Program-made: the position numbers and the translations under genes
Shown here: positions 34,935 through 47,370 of the stretch, in pieces
Numbering within the stretch: the first letter of the stretch is position 1
How the letters are laid out: every line of letters begins with the position of its first letter
Notes under the pieces: generated by a model
Databases searched by the model: none
Told to the model about the DNA's origin: nothing
What the model saw: the letters and a program-made list of their open reading frames with translations, nothing else
From: Mytilisepta virgata
Taxonomy: Eukaryota; Mollusca; Bivalvia; Mytilida; Mytilidae
Reading direction: 5' to 3'
DNA: 64,000 nucleotides
NCBI GenBank assembly: GCA_028015205.1
Contig: CM051517.1
Coordinates: 52,637,455-52,701,454 of the forward strand

Positions 34935-35545
34935 TGTACACCTCTGAGGAGCCAAAAATTTCTAGTATTTAACTTTTTTTCTGATAATGATTTTTGGGTT
35001 AATATGACTGTAAGAAAGTAATTTATGAAAAAAAAATCATATGATGGTGGACTCCTTTTTTGCTACGGTCATTTGAAAATACCCAATTTTTAATGATTTT
35101 CCTATTTTTCATCAATTTTTACCCATTTTTGGGCTATTATCATGAAAAAAATCACAGTTCCACAATTAAACATTTTTCATACTTTCCCTAAAGATGAAGT
35201 GGGCCAATCTGAATAAATTTGTCTTAAAAAAAACTATAGGTAGGTGTAAATATAAGAAAGTTTTATACAATTTTGTTGTTTTTTGGTGTCATTTATTAAA
35301 TTTGGGGTTTTTCTAATTTTTTTTAGAAAAAATAGCATATAATTTTAACTTCTTTGTTATAAATGATAAAAAAATACATATTAAAGAATTTTAAAAAGAA
35401 AAAAATGATATGGTATGTACATATTTTTGGTAAAATCATTTCTTAGTACCGGCCTCACCACTTTGACACTGACCAGATTGGTTATAAAATTTGAAAATGT
35501 TATTACTCAAAAACTACTTATTGTAAGTACATAACTTTTTTCACA
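34935..35545 (+). repeat. Probable dispersed AT-rich repeat
   Basis: It begins 'gatgtacacctctgaggagc' and runs through homopolymer-rich A/T sequence to about 35540. I recall this start as recurrent in mussel genomes, but there is only one copy here. Its right end touches the TIR element at 35552. Confidence 0.35.
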
Positions 35546-35551
35546 GAGTTT

Positions 35552-35889
35552 AGGGACGAGATCAAAAGTTCAATGTACGATAAAAAACTTAAATCACATA
35601 GTTTTTTCACTGACTCCCCCACCCCCCTCTTAACTTAATTTGGGAAAAATTGATTGACCAATATGTGCATACTAGTATGCTTTGAGAGTATACTTTTTGT
35701 ATCATGGGTCCTGTTTTTCCTCAACAATGTATGTTTTTTCTGTATATTGACTTGGACATCACTTGAATCTGTATTTTTCAGTCCGACAATCGATGTCGGA
35801 TAACAAAACTTGCAGCGATTTTTACTCCCCCACCCCCAAACTATTAAATTAAGTTTTTTATCCTACATTGAACTTTTGATCTCGTCCCT
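35552..35889. mobile_element. MITE with ~40-bp terminal inverted repeats
   Basis: The left end AGGGACGAGATCAAAAGTTC... is matched almost perfectly over 40 bp by the right end (35848-35889). The interior contains two 'ctcccccaccccc' tracts. The length is 338 bp. The bases just outside (T/A on both sides) would fit a TA target, but the exact end is ambiguous by one base. Confidence 0.9.
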
Positions 35890-36207
35890 TAGTTGAATTA
35901 TAAAATTACTGAATTTCATTAATATTTTCCACTTGTATCACATGTTTTGGAAATATAAATTCCCGAACTAGATTTCAACGAGACTGGACGTATTTACCAG
36001 CTTGACTTTAACGTCACATTGTTACGTCAGTGACGTATCAATTTTCTGTTTCTCCTCGGCAGAGATTCGACTTTTTTAAGTGGTATTTTTTATAATACTG
36101 ATATTAGCTTCCGCTGTGGTCAATATATGGTCAAATAATTTACATCATATGTATTTCTTAACAAGTCATTAACTGTATAATAATCAGTATTTACATTTTC
36201 ATTAAAT
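35890..36207. other. Stretch without recognised features
   Basis: Two CRE-like half sites ('gtcagtgacgtatc', 36026) occur. Nothing else is recognised. Confidence 0.4.
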
Positions 36208-36275
36208 TAGAAAATAATATATTGATGTCATGCTCTATGCTCATTTTAACATGGGTAGGCAGTACAGTTTATATT
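36208..36275 (+). repeat. ~65-bp direct repeat, copy 1
   Basis: Blocks 'agaaaataatatattg', 'catgctct.tgctca' and 'tttaacatgggtaggca' recur at 36965-37032, with about four in five bases matching. The two copies bracket roughly 690 bp that contain an R1 repeat. Confidence 0.75.
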
Positions 36276-36319
36276 TTTTACCTACATGTATTTTTAATAT
36301 CGTATTTTAATGAACACAA

Positions 36320-36490
36320 ATGTACTTACGAAAAATGTCGTGCTCGCCTCCGCCAAGCAAGCGACATCTAGGAGTAAGAGCAAAGAACTGGTCGTCTCGG
36401 AGTCGGCATAATATGTCCGAGTGGGGTAATATGTAAACTAATACGTTAAAAATCCGGCTGAGCGTGTCGGTCTAGTACAAAGCAGGGTTA
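36320..36490 (+). repeat. Probable dispersed repeat, GC-richer
   Basis: Contains 'gtcgtgctcgcctccgccaa', 'gcgacatctaggagtaagag', 'ctcggagtcggcataatatg' and 'gtgtcggtctagtacaaagc'. I recall this as a recurrent mussel sequence. It lies inside the interval bounded by the ~65-bp direct repeats, so it may be part of the same element. Confidence 0.4.
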
Positions 36491-36639
36491 GCATTAAAAC
36501 ATTTATAGGAGCGTTATTTCTGACATTTTCATTTAATTGATCGACAGTATCCGACCTGCAAGTTTTACAATATAAACGAGCACATTCTGACCTTGCAATC
36601 TAAATTAAGTAGTAGTAAGGGGGGGGGGCACCCATTAAC

Positions 36640-36832
36640 CCCTTTAACCCCATCACTGTTCACTGTCTGTACCAATGTACATATAGACATCATGAATGTC
36701 TGTTGTGATTATGGTAACCGTTGTGTTTTGTGTTCTTTTTGTTTTTTTTTTATGTCCGGGGTTCTGTCTGTTGGGTAGCGTTGATTGATTGGTATGTCAT
36801 TGTTGACCTTTCCTGTTATCCATTTTTGTGTA
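36640..36832 (+). repeat. Dispersed repeat family R1, copy 3
   Basis: Blocks 'accccatcactgtt', 'actgtctgtaccaa', 'tgtccggggttctgtctg' and 'gacctttcctgttatccatt' match copies 1 and 2 in order and orientation. It follows a G-run at 36618-36627. Confidence 0.8.
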
Positions 36833-36964
36833 TTCATATTCATATCTTATCAACATGTTCTCGTCCTGATATGCAAATACATGTAATTGCCAATGTACGT
36901 TAAACAATAATTTATCAGTCCGAAAAGTGTCAATTTTTTTTTTGAAGTGGTAGCTGCACGCTGA

Positions 36965-37032
36965 ATTTAGAAATAATCTATTGTTGCCATGCTCTTTGCT
37001 CACTTTAACATGGGTAGGCATTATAGTTTTTG
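36965..37032 (+). repeat. ~65-bp direct repeat, copy 2
   Basis: Partner of 36208-36275, offset about 757 bp. The pair could be the terminal repeats of a small retroelement or the ends of a local duplication. Confidence 0.75.
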
Positions 37033-37779
37033 CACTGGATGTAGTAATTATTACTAGCCTGCAGAACATATATCCAAAACGTAACACGTGTGCTTGACTC
37101 AGGACTACTAAATTAACAAGATGTATCCATGTCCATGTGTATGGTACATGTATTCATGCTTTCTCCTTCCAAAAATAAAAACTGTTCGCCACGATATACC
37201 CATTAAACCGTTTTAATTAACGCAAAACTGAATGGTCCAATGAATAAACAATTTTCCGTATTTCCAGTCTAAAAACAAAACCTCAAAATCATTGCATATG
37301 AAAACTATATCGAATGTATAAAACTAAACTTTAGATAGAAAGTACATGTTATGAAAATAACATTTCAAACAAGCATTATAAAATCATTTTTCTGCGTTTT
37401 TATGTGTTCTAAATGATAACATGTAATTATATTCCATAGTATTCTCTCTGTTAAATATGTTAGAGGAAATGCCGTCTGAAACTGAACCTTTAGATACGTG
37501 CATTATACATCAGACATATCACTATTTTGAAATATTGGCCTACAGTTTCATCTTTTTTTTACAATTAATCTTTACATTGTTACTTGTTATCTTTCCTAGA
37601 CATGTACAAAAAAAACGTATATGTCTTCATGTTATGGTTATCAAATAACTTTTCTATAGAATAAAGGTACAATGTAGTACATGCGTAGACTAAATACGAT
37701 ATAGGGTAGGGGTGGCTGAGACAATATCTCATAGGGTTGAACAGGGGGAAACATAATTATATCTGGGAATCCTGTTGTG
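37033..37779. other. AT-rich stretch
   Basis: No gene or repeat is recognised up to the coding-like remnant at 37780. Confidence 0.4.
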
Positions 37780-37965
37780 GCTGTCAACATGGAGCAGCCT
37801 TCCCCAACAGAAGAGGAGCTCCAACTGGCCTCAGAGACAATGGAGTCGAAAATTTAACAAAAATAAAAACCGAATTCCAGATAAACAATATTTGATACAA
37901 TAAAAAAATAACTAGAAGACAAGTCAGAAACAGCCATTGAAAATATAGAGTTCTGGCTTGTATTC
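37780..37965 (+). pseudogene. Decayed coding fragment, possibly retroelement ORF1/gag-like
   Basis: An ATG at 37790 opens 22 codons rich in Glu, Gln and Ser (EEELQLASETMES). After a one-base shift the reading continues as TKIKTEFQINN. After a further shift and stop it reads DTIKK, LEDKSETAIENIEFWLVF up to about 37960. The composition (charged, coiled-coil-like) is unlike random AT-rich DNA. It looks like the N-terminal part of a retroelement ORF1/gag-like protein broken by two frameshifts and stops, but I cannot name the family. Confidence 0.35.
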
Positions 37966-40900
37966 AACTCTCCCTAAATCCTGACTCAGTGCGTGGCTTA
38001 ACAACTTTAAGGAAGACCAACAATAAGTAGATGTACATGTTTTCAATAAGATTGATACTTGAATGCAAGTCCTTACTTATTAACGAAAGACGTGTATGTA
38101 CAAATTTCTTTGGAACATATTATGACAGGGTCAGTACAAACTTGATGATTCCCAGCAGTTCCGGTTTGTAGTACCGGAACGGACATGGTAACTGCACCGG
38201 AGTTTGGGTCATCACCGGAGTTGTCCTGTATTGATACTCTAACTCACTTCATCCTTTTTTTTCTCGTTTATACTAAAATTTGGGCGCACTTTGTTACATA
38301 CATCACTCTGATTTTGCTGTTTCCCAACAGATAATGTATACATGTAGTAAAGTGGTATTTCCGGAGGCAATAAAATAAAATAAAAATATTTGAAGAAAGT
38401 TCTAATATTTTCCACTTTAGACAACGTATTTTAAGTCTTAACATTTTAACTTTTAATTTTAATTTAGATATGTGAATGATAGTATTTTGAACAAAAGAAA
38501 AACTACCAGATAATAGAAATGGAGTATACAAGTTCGTGCGAAGCTACATAGTATCTTTGATATGGTTGCACGAATATTCATAAATTAATAGATTTTTTGA
38601 CACCCTCAGACAGACCAATCATATGCATTCCTCATGGAAATCATGAAATAGATATATTGATATCGGCGAACGTAAACCAATTTAACTCGCTCATATATTT
38701 TTTCAACAATGAAATGAAGCCGACATTAAATTAAAGCATTCTACTCGAACAAAATTAGAATTTATTAAATACATTTATTGAAGGCAATTAAAATTAATAC
38801 AATGAAAATAAAGTCAGTATTTTATAAAGAATTTGATAATTATGTAAATTATCAAATGTCAGTTTCACTTTGAATAATAAATATTATGTAATATTTTTAA
38901 CAATTTCCAAATCATCTGAACATTGTTTGATGACGAAAGACCCAGTCTCATCGTACTAAAACCGTTTATCGATCAATGAATAAAGAACGCACTTTTGTTT
39001 GCCCCCAAGCCTACTGAGACGCAAAATAAATACAACTGCATTCTTATGAAACCACGACGGAAGGATATAACTTTATTACATTAAAAATGAACCGAATTAT
39101 CTGTAAAAATGACATTATAAACCACTTTATTAAATTAAGTAGAGTTTTTATTCATGTTGTTTTCGATAATCCGATGTTTTGGAGTTTGCTCAAAGTATAA
39201 TATGATTTATGCCCGGTTTCTTTTAATAATCGTCTTGTTCAACCCATTCAGCTCGAAAGTAACATTCCAGGATCAAAGAAAAACGATACAAGACATGAAT
39301 AAAATGTAGAATACAACCTCTTAACGCTATGAATAAAAGAAAGAGTACATTGATAACAAACAAATGCTAAGCCCATTTGAATTAACCTTTCATTTGAGAG
39401 CCAGTTGTAACCACTATGCAAATCGTCAGATGAAACGAGAGGGTACTATTGATTTCGTATTGCACTTAAAATATATAATAACTATATCATTTTCTACATA
39501 TTTAACAATATAAATTTATAATCATTACGATAAAGATTTTTGTACAAGTCTGAAACCTCGCCAATTCCACCATATGACACCTGAAATGCTTCGTTTGTAA
39601 AATGAAAAACAAATTAAATTAAAAAAAAAATGAATACTGCACTTATTATACAATATATCTCTTCAATATCGATTTGAAGTGAATAAACATGATGAATCAA
39701 GAACTTATTATATTTACAGTGGAGTGGGACCAAGACCCATGTCAATTATATCAAACAAAAGCCTTTGAAATTTTAGATTTATGATTTCATTATGATAACA
39801 TATCTCAACCCTTCGTACCCACCTCCTCAGAACGCCAAAGTAAATAATATTTTTCAATTCTGTATGAATCTACTCCAATTATATGTATTACTTTAATATT
39901 ATTAAAAATAACAATAAGCAGAACACACATTTCAACAGGATTATAACAGTACGTTGACTTTCTTCACACCGTAAGTGATTTTATTTAGAATTTACTGTAC
40001 ATGTTACGTTGTCAATTACACGGTCTTGGGTCAAAATTGATTTGGTTTAAAGATTCCTTGTTGGCCAAACAGGTAAACTGTAAAAATTTCTTAAGGTAGG
40101 TTCAATGTTTTTAAACGTTTGTATATTAAAGATGAAAATACGACTTTTGCACGGACTGTATTGTGAAAATTGCTTGCCACAACCTTCCGATTCGTGCTAT
40201 CCAAATGTTAAAATATTTACAACCAATTCCATATTATTACATAGAGGAAAATAAATAATTTTACCAAGATTACAAACTTTTATTTAGAAATTAAAGTTTT
40301 GTTTATTTCATGGCCACTTTTTATCAATATACGTGTACACAATTTCCACACATGTTGGAAAATGAATTTGTAAAGTAAAGTATACAATGTAAAGTATAGT
40401 CCAGAGGTTTATTGTAGCGTTTTATTCACTTAATTTAAAAGTTAAACAATTTACAGAAGTGGCATATATGACATGACTTGGCGTGATTTAAATATTGAAG
40501 AACTCAATTCACAGTGCTATCTACCCAACAGACTCCCCAGACAGACAATAATGGATAATTATATTATTACTCTTTCATAAGGTTTCGGTGATGATTTTTA
40601 CAAATGAAAGTTCTTTGCACACGGCAAAAAAAAAATGTATTACATGCTAAAAGCTTCACATCAGATTTCCTTTTAGTGTAATGACACTATTCATTTTCGC
40701 AGTGCTGAAATCTGATACGATCATTTTAGTTATCATAGCATAACTAAAAAGTTCAGTCAGTTTGAAGTTTTTCCCAATACACCATATGGGACAGTTTACA
40801 TAAAGAGTTAACCTTGACTGAGAATAGCCCTATTAGAAAGGATTTCTCAAGAGAATGGGGTAGATGGTAAAAATCAATTCTAACTAAATATATTTGAGAG

Positions 40901-41147
40901 GTTTCCAGTTCCGATGCGAATTTAGATATTGAAATGTTACGATATAAAATTGAATAAAGAATAAATTGTGTCTAACAGTGAGGGCGTTTATACATTTGTA
41001 GATCTTATGAAAAGAGATAATGCCTTCGATTACCAAGTTGAATATATATTTAATTAATGTGCTTACGAAATGCCAGGATTGAGACAAAAAGCAAGTGATC
41101 ATAATTGCTATTGTACTTTGATTCTAATTTAAATTTTCATTTAATAC
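37966..41147. other. Long AT-rich stretch
   Basis: No repeat family, RNA or exon is recognised. A 'ccggagtttgg...accggagttg' small duplication lies near 38198-38222. Confidence 0.4.
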
Positions 41148-41845
41148 TGCGTTCAGACATACATCGAAAACGTATTTTACTTCATATCGAAACCGGTTGT
41201 GCGTTCACATATCTACTATTTACCGAAACGCATCGAATACGTATTAACTGAGGCGCATTTCCCAATATGCAAAAGAGATAGTTATTCAAAAATGCGAATC
41301 AAACTATTATGTATTCGATGCGGATTACATTAATTTGAGAAATAATTCACGGTGGCTTCAAAATATCCTGATTTTACCACGGGTATGTCCTTTATGCCAA
41401 CTATTTTGCCTGAGCGACAGCGAGTGGTAAAATACTGGCAGAAGGGGCCTACCGGTGGTAAAATCAGGATATTTTCAAGCCACAGGGAATTATTTCTATT
41501 CTAATAGGACAGTTTCTACGACATTTTGAAACGCCACAACATAGGTATGCAGACACGAAGACGCCATTAAACAACGCAAGATCTACTTTGACGTCGCTAA
41601 AGCTTGTGGAAAACTTTACTATGACGTTGCAAAATTAGCCTTCTAACGTCTGTGACGTTGGAATCAAAATATCCAAGTTTTACAACGGTTGTAGATAGAA
41701 AGCGTTTAAAGCAGGTCATATTCGAATGGTATTTAAAGTATATGAAGACGAATTTTAATTCGAATTAAATACATGTAAGATCAAATACGTGTGAAAGTAA
41801 AAGACTTTCAATTAGGCACCAAACGTTAATCTCAGTGTGAACGCA
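41148..41845. mobile_element. TIR element, ~698 bp, host to a nested fold-back
   Basis: The outer ends TGCGTTCAGAC (41148-41158) and GTGTGAACGCA (41835-41845) are inverted, with one mismatch. The interior keeps related phrases ('atcgaatacgta', 'caaatacgtgtga') near both ends. No transposase is encoded. A separate palindrome is inserted at 41338-41497. Confidence 0.7.
41338..41497. mobile_element. Nested fold-back MITE, 160 bp
   Basis: The 43-bp arms 41338-41380 and 41455-41497 share 'agaaataattc', 'tggcttcaaaatatcctg' and 'attttaccac'. The pairing continues inward ('tgccaactattttgcc' against 'ggtaaaatactggca'), leaving a loop of about 14 bp. It sits inside the element 41148-41845. Confidence 0.9.
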
Positions 41846-43457
41846 GCATACTGATTATATTATTGTTGTGAATATTATTGTTCTTAGCATTTAGAGTATT
41901 ACATGTATTAAAAAAAATGGGTAGCTTAGAGGTTCCATGAATTGACTCCTGTCCAGAGCGCCTCCATTCGCCTCCGATTTTGTGTATGCCCATCTCATCT
42001 GCCATAAAGGTTTCTTTCTTTGATTTTTTGTTGTGTACCTTTGTCCCCGTCTGTATTGTCTCTGTATTTGATTCGCCGATTATTGGGGCGACTCTTTAGT
42101 TTTTTCACTTTTTTCTTAATGAAAACCATGAACATAAAAAAGAGCTATAAGTCATTGAAACAATAAATATGTTACTTAATTCAACATTGAGTGACATAGA
42201 AGATAATTTTGAATCAGTTCCTGTAATGGTAGAATGACGATATCAGTATTTCATTTGCCTTTTAATATCCTTCTCCATGACCGGAAATTAATCTAGTCAC
42301 GACTATACCATAACATAAATGTAAAAATTGCACAGCACAATGTCATTTTAATTTTATTTCGCGTATTTATATGTTGATTCATGAACGAGGATAGAAATTA
42401 TTTAAAGGTTATAATATAAAGTTCAAAACATGGAAAAAAATTCCATTCAATTGCCAATTTGACGATGTTTTTATTAGCATCATTTTGTTCGCGCTTAGAA
42501 TCTTTAGAATAGTTTTTGTTAAAACTTTCAATGTAGTTGTAAAAAAACTATCCATCTTTCTTCGATTAATTACTGTTCACGTTCGGTTTATCTCTCAGCT
42601 CCATAACAATTAATAAGTGTCACATGTTTGCAATATGCAGAGTAATTTCAAAAGAAGTAGGGCCATTTTCCCTGCATTTATTTCAATTCCTGGGCCATTT
42701 TCAAAAAGTCTCCTAGAACCTTTCAAAATCCCTGGAGCCATAGCCTGGTATGTGGTATCTAAAGATTTGCTATTAATACATGTAATAATTAACAAGTAAG
42801 TTGCTAAAACATTTTCTACATACATTTATACCTGAATATCGCTTTGGGATACAGTTTTAACACAAATTTGCCAAATTAATGTCTTTAAGACAGTTTTTCA
42901 ACGCGAAGGACACTCAGAACCAAAACGAATTTTTATCTGTAAGTGAGATTATGTTTCTCCTTTTATACGACAGTAGACTGAACGGTTTTGGTACTTAATG
43001 TCCTTCTTGGCAATATTCAAAAAAGTGATGAAAATTGATGGAGAAGATTGAAGATTAAAATCTAAAACAACCTAAATAAATAATGATGTAAATAAAATTT
43101 AAAAAATTAAATGAAATAAAAACGATGAAAAGGGAGGGGGTGGAGCGGGTAAAGACAAAGCCAATGTTTTAGATAATTAGTGACGCTCTAGTTTACAAAC
43201 TAATGTATTCCAGTCAGTATTCAACAGCTTGAAATTTATCTTTAATACAAAGGTTTTACGAGAAAACAATTCGTTTTCACATATTTAAAATAGCCAAAAG
43301 TTTCGTTCCCTCTCCAAAATTTGGATCAGTAAAATATATAAAATACACGTAAGTTGTGAGCTTCTGTTTTTAGATGCATGAAGCACGGATATTAAAGTGC
43401 TATTAACTTGCTTTTTGTTTACTGTTGCAGGATTACACGGGTGGTTTCTTATGTTTT
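41846..43457. other. Stretch without recognised genes
   Basis: A GC-richer patch at 41925-42095 ('ctccattcgcctccg', 'ccgattattggggcgac') may be a repeat. Frames of 60-71 codons lie on both strands at 42610-42825 and cannot both be genes; neither has a known domain. Confidence 0.4.
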
Positions 43458-43597
43458 TGTGATACTGAAAAAGTGCACCCTGAGATAAAAATGACATGAG
43501 GCACAGATGTCAATATGAATAATAAAACAATGACTAAATTATGAAAATCAAGTAATATTTACAAGAAAAAGTGATGGTGCACTTTTTCAGTATCACA
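43458..43597. repeat. 22-bp perfect inverted repeat
   Basis: TGTGATACTGAAAAAGTGCA plus CC at 43458-43479 is exactly complementary to 43576-43597, with a 96-bp spacer. It could be the ends of a small MITE or a single hairpin transcript. Confidence 0.9.
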
Positions 43598-45604
43598 TTT
43601 TCCAAAGCCCTTTTTTAATCTTAATTACTTTTCAGATGAAAATACAAATGCGAATTTACGAATCTCTGCTACATAAACAACGATAATAAACATTTAGTTA
43701 TATTATTTTGCAATAAATTCCAAAATATCATCTAATATTAAGCAATACTTCTAAGATTATATGAAATATAAAACAATTTCCCCCCTAATATGTAATATAA
43801 ATTCCAATCTCATGGTGTTAAATACAAGGCAATCTTGTTATTAGATTGAAAACCCTTGTAGATTGGCTTTATTCTGGTTTTTATTAAATGTTATTATATC
43901 TTTACGAATGTCGTATGGTATAATTGTGTTATTTCTGCTGTGAAATAGATATATGGACCATTTAAATCGAAACTTATTTCCAATATCAATATGTTTTCCT
44001 TTTTGTAATCAATAGTAAAGAGTTAAGGGCATCGACCAGAATTTCGTTATTTTTTTCATGTAGGATATATTGATGAAATATATAGAAATCTTCATATACA
44101 GGTACAACATAAAATAGCGAATTTTCTTACGTACATTTCTATTCCATATTACTGTGAAATACTTTAAGAAACTTCATGTATATTATAAATATATTGAAGC
44201 ACAAGATACATGTAGCATCCGATTACAGCCCGAGCATAATCTGGCAAGACTCCAACCCTAACATGCATACTATGTATGTGTTAATCAAATGAGCAGGATA
44301 AAAAGGAGATATCAGAGTAGCCAGATTTTATGCCATCATTAGTGCACGAACAAATGCAAACGTCGATATCATGCCACACCATAGCAAACGCCATCTGTTT
44401 TTACAATGTAATGATAAATATATATACATGCTAATAAAAAAATTAAAAAATCCAATTTTATCTATTTCTCACATGGCGAGATGTTTGAAATAATGCACTG
44501 TATCGTAACAATAAGTATTCTATGAAATAAGGTTGCTTAATCTCTTGTTACAGGTACGTGCCAACATTTACATTCCCTTTTCGTGTACGATCAGTGCCTT
44601 TATCAATATCTTGACTTTTTTTTTCGTTATCACACCTGAACGTAAAAATTTGGTGAATTCTATTGGAAACAATATTGCTCGCAGTTATATACGCTTAAAC
44701 TCCTGTTTGATTGGTTATTTTTAGACTTTTCCTTTTCACGGCTATCTCCTGAAAACACCTAACAGCTGTTACCAAAACTACTGCATGTATTCGTGGATTT
44801 CTTGTTGTTTTAGATGATTAAAGAACGGTTTTATATTGTTACGAATAGTTCAAATTTTCTCAAATTTCATTATAAGCCAGTTCATGAATATCACGTCATT
44901 AACTTTACGACAATTGGTTACAGTCCTACCTCTAAATGTGTATTTAGTTTATATCAAAATCATATCAAGTAAAGCAATATCTTCCCTAATTTTAACTCTT
45001 ATTATGAATTCTGATAACCAAAAATTGTCAAACAAGTTATTCATGCTGTCATCAGTACTTATAAATTGTATATAACAAGTAGATCTTGTCGTAAATACCC
45101 TTAAATGTTCATTCAGGCTATATAATTGTATTGTTATCCAATATAAGCTAGTAATTTTTTAAACATTACATTCAACATGCATTAAATGTATCCTCTGTCA
45201 ATGCTTGAACTAGTCTGTGTCTTGTCCTATAATTTACATATATTCAGATAAACGTGTAGCGTTCCTTTTACAGATGATTTAAAATAGACACATTTGTACA
45301 TGTATATGTACAAGTTCATAAATAATACATTATTTCTTTACGAAAGGCATTGCTAATAATTGGTTACTAAGAATAATACAGCGAAGGTTCGTTCCAGCTT
45401 ATTTTGAAAGCTGATGACACATTTATGTATCATAGGAATCGAGTATTCACTGTGTAGTCTCTGGTGATGTACATTGTACATTATACGCGATAAAGACTTG
45501 TTGTGTGGGGAAACATAACAAAAATTCCCATTAAATAGTTTTTGTTGAACATGTAAAAGGCTTGATAACAAACAAAAGTACTCTGACTGTCTAACTTAAA
45601 GGAG
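43598..45604. other. AT-rich stretch
   Basis: Frames at 44533-44724 and 44836-45075 are AT-driven and carry no domain. Nothing is recognised. Confidence 0.4.
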
Positions 45605-45959
45605 TTGATAGGCTGGCATTCCTGTCAGTTGAAGTTGCCACTGCATTGCTATCTTGGTCACAGGTCGGCTCAAGCTAGTCGTATCGTCTGTTCGAACTCA
45701 ACCGTGTGCATACATTGCTGTAATGTGGGTAATTCATCTGGGACAATTACTGAGGCCAACTTATTCAGAAAACCGAAATATGAAACATGCCATTCAGACC
45801 AAACTGTTGTCGGGATTTATTACTTTGAACGGGTTATGTGCATGTAATAGTGGAAAGGGAAGTAGCAAAGGGACGGGTTCTGCCGGTCAATTATACGATA
45901 TGGGAAAAATATATTGTTACTACATGCAAGTAAATTTGGAGAGCAATTCAAACACCTGA
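45605..45959 (+). other. GC-richer stretch with two overlapping open frames, Cys-rich
   Basis: One frame (45605-45847, starting at a TTG) has eight Cys, including CSNSTVCIHCCN. The other (45654-45959) ends with GKGSSKGTGSAGQLYDMGKIYCYYM. The base composition is clearly less AT-rich than the neighbourhood, and a 'taacttaaag' acceptor-like site precedes it at 45592-45601. One coding exon with a frameshift near 45845 is possible. I recognise no family. Confidence 0.25.
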
Positions 45960-46244
45960 TCATCGCGTTGTTGACAACTTCTGACCCGACATAAGCTTAT
46001 ACTTTTTCCACTTAAAACGAAACGACCGCCAATAAGATATGCCTTTCTGGCGTGTCCATTGACAGGTCTTCCAGCGGCCTTATATTTCCTATAAATTATT
46101 AAATTTGCCCTATTATACCCTATTTTTCAAGAAATTCGGCCATACAAAAAGCTCCTATTTTTGGACCAAAAACCACTTGAGGGCTTGCATTGATGATGCT
46201 AATCGGTTCAATTTTCCAAGTTGTAATAACTATTTAGGATCAAT
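45960..46244. other. Short stretch before the hairpin
   Basis: Nothing is recognised. The composition remains GC-richer until about 46090. Confidence 0.35.
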
Positions 46245-46405
46245 ACTGAGAAACCAGAGTGAGTTATCTTTTCCTAACCAATGTAGGTAAGGGAGATAAT
46301 AAATTTGTCTCCCTTTTAGCCTTAGGACAAAAGGGAGAGAATTTAATTATCTCCCTTACCTACATTCGTTAGGAAAAGATAATTCACTCTGGTTCCTCAT
46401 TAGTA
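46245..46405. mobile_element. Hairpin MITE, ~160 bp
   Basis: Arms 46245-46317 and 46329-46405 are inverted copies with more than nine in ten bases matching ('accagagtga.ttatctttt', 'atgtaggtaagggagataat', 'ctccctttt'). The loop is 11 bp. It would form a very stable hairpin RNA if transcribed. Confidence 0.92.
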
Positions 46406-47125
46406 ATCGATAATTGACTATTATTCAAATATTTTTACCATAGTATAAGATATTATATTGCAACAATTACCAACGGTAAAACATAAATTCTAATGAAACT
46501 AACAATTTGTCACTTAAAAGATGTCATACCTTCTTTGACAGAAAATTTTAACTTTTTTGTTCATAAAAAAAATCGTTTACATTAAAATGAAAAAAGAGGT
46601 GATTGAAATATACGTAAAATACAAAATGTAAAAGACAGAAAATAATAACTGCAATCAGTGACAGTGGGCGTCTGCTTAAAAAAAACAAATTGCTTTAGTA
46701 TAATGTTAATGTCAATAACAAAATCAAAGTTATTTTAAAACTGTCATGTGACTGTAAGAATATACATTTCATATGAAATTTAACTAGAGTAGATAACTGA
46801 TTTTTCTTTGACATATCGAGAAAGCTTCTGTAAAAAATCCAGGAGAATATAATAAAAAACTTTAATAGGTGGTTTAATTTTTTGCAGTTTAGAGTAGGCA
46901 TATTTTGGATCTTATGACAACCTATCCTTTCTTCATTCTTTCTGTGTCACGAAAATAAAACAAATGAAGTAATCATATAAGTAAATTACCTAATAAAGAT
47001 ACATTGTAGGTTGAATCATTTCATACCAATATCTTGTAATTTTGAGGAGTAAAAATAATATACATACCTGCAGTCATAAATAAAGGGGAGCAGGTGTCTA
47101 TAGGAAACAGATTACATCAAATAAC
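46406..47125. other. AT-rich stretch
   Basis: No features are recognised before the poly-A tract. Confidence 0.4.
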
Positions 47126-47151
47126 AAAAAAAAAAAAAAAAAAAAAAAAAA
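47126..47151. repeat. Poly-A tract, 26 A
   Basis: An uninterrupted A-run stands at the left edge of the 46-bp minisatellite and the reversed R1 piece. If R1 is a retroelement read in the opposite direction this would not be its tail, so the A-run may be independent. Confidence 0.95.
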
Positions 47152-47196
47152 TGACGGGAAAGAAAAAAGAAAAACCCAAAACAAACCACTTTAAAA

Positions 47197-47370
47197 CATC
47201 ACATCCTTGGGGCAAACGTCAGTTCGACACAAACAATAGGGACATCATATCCTTGGTGCAAACGACGGTTCGATACAAACAATAGGGACATCACATCCTT
47301 GGTGTAAACGACGGTTCGACACGAACATCCTTGGTGCAAACCACTGTTCGACACAAACAATAGGGAACAG
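47197..47370. repeat. Minisatellite, 46-bp unit x~3.7
   Basis: Units start at 47197, 47243 and 47289, with a shortened one at about 47336. They share 'catcacatccttggtgcaaa', 'cgacggttcgacacaaac' and 'aataggga'. The period is exactly 46 for the first three. It abuts the reversed R1 copy. Confidence 0.95.

Noticed and set aside
42610..42825. Complementary open frames on both strands
   Set aside because: Both strands are open over the same bases, neither has a domain, and no splice context supports either.
45409..45445. CTGATGA near 45411
   Set aside because: No GAAA follows at a workable distance.
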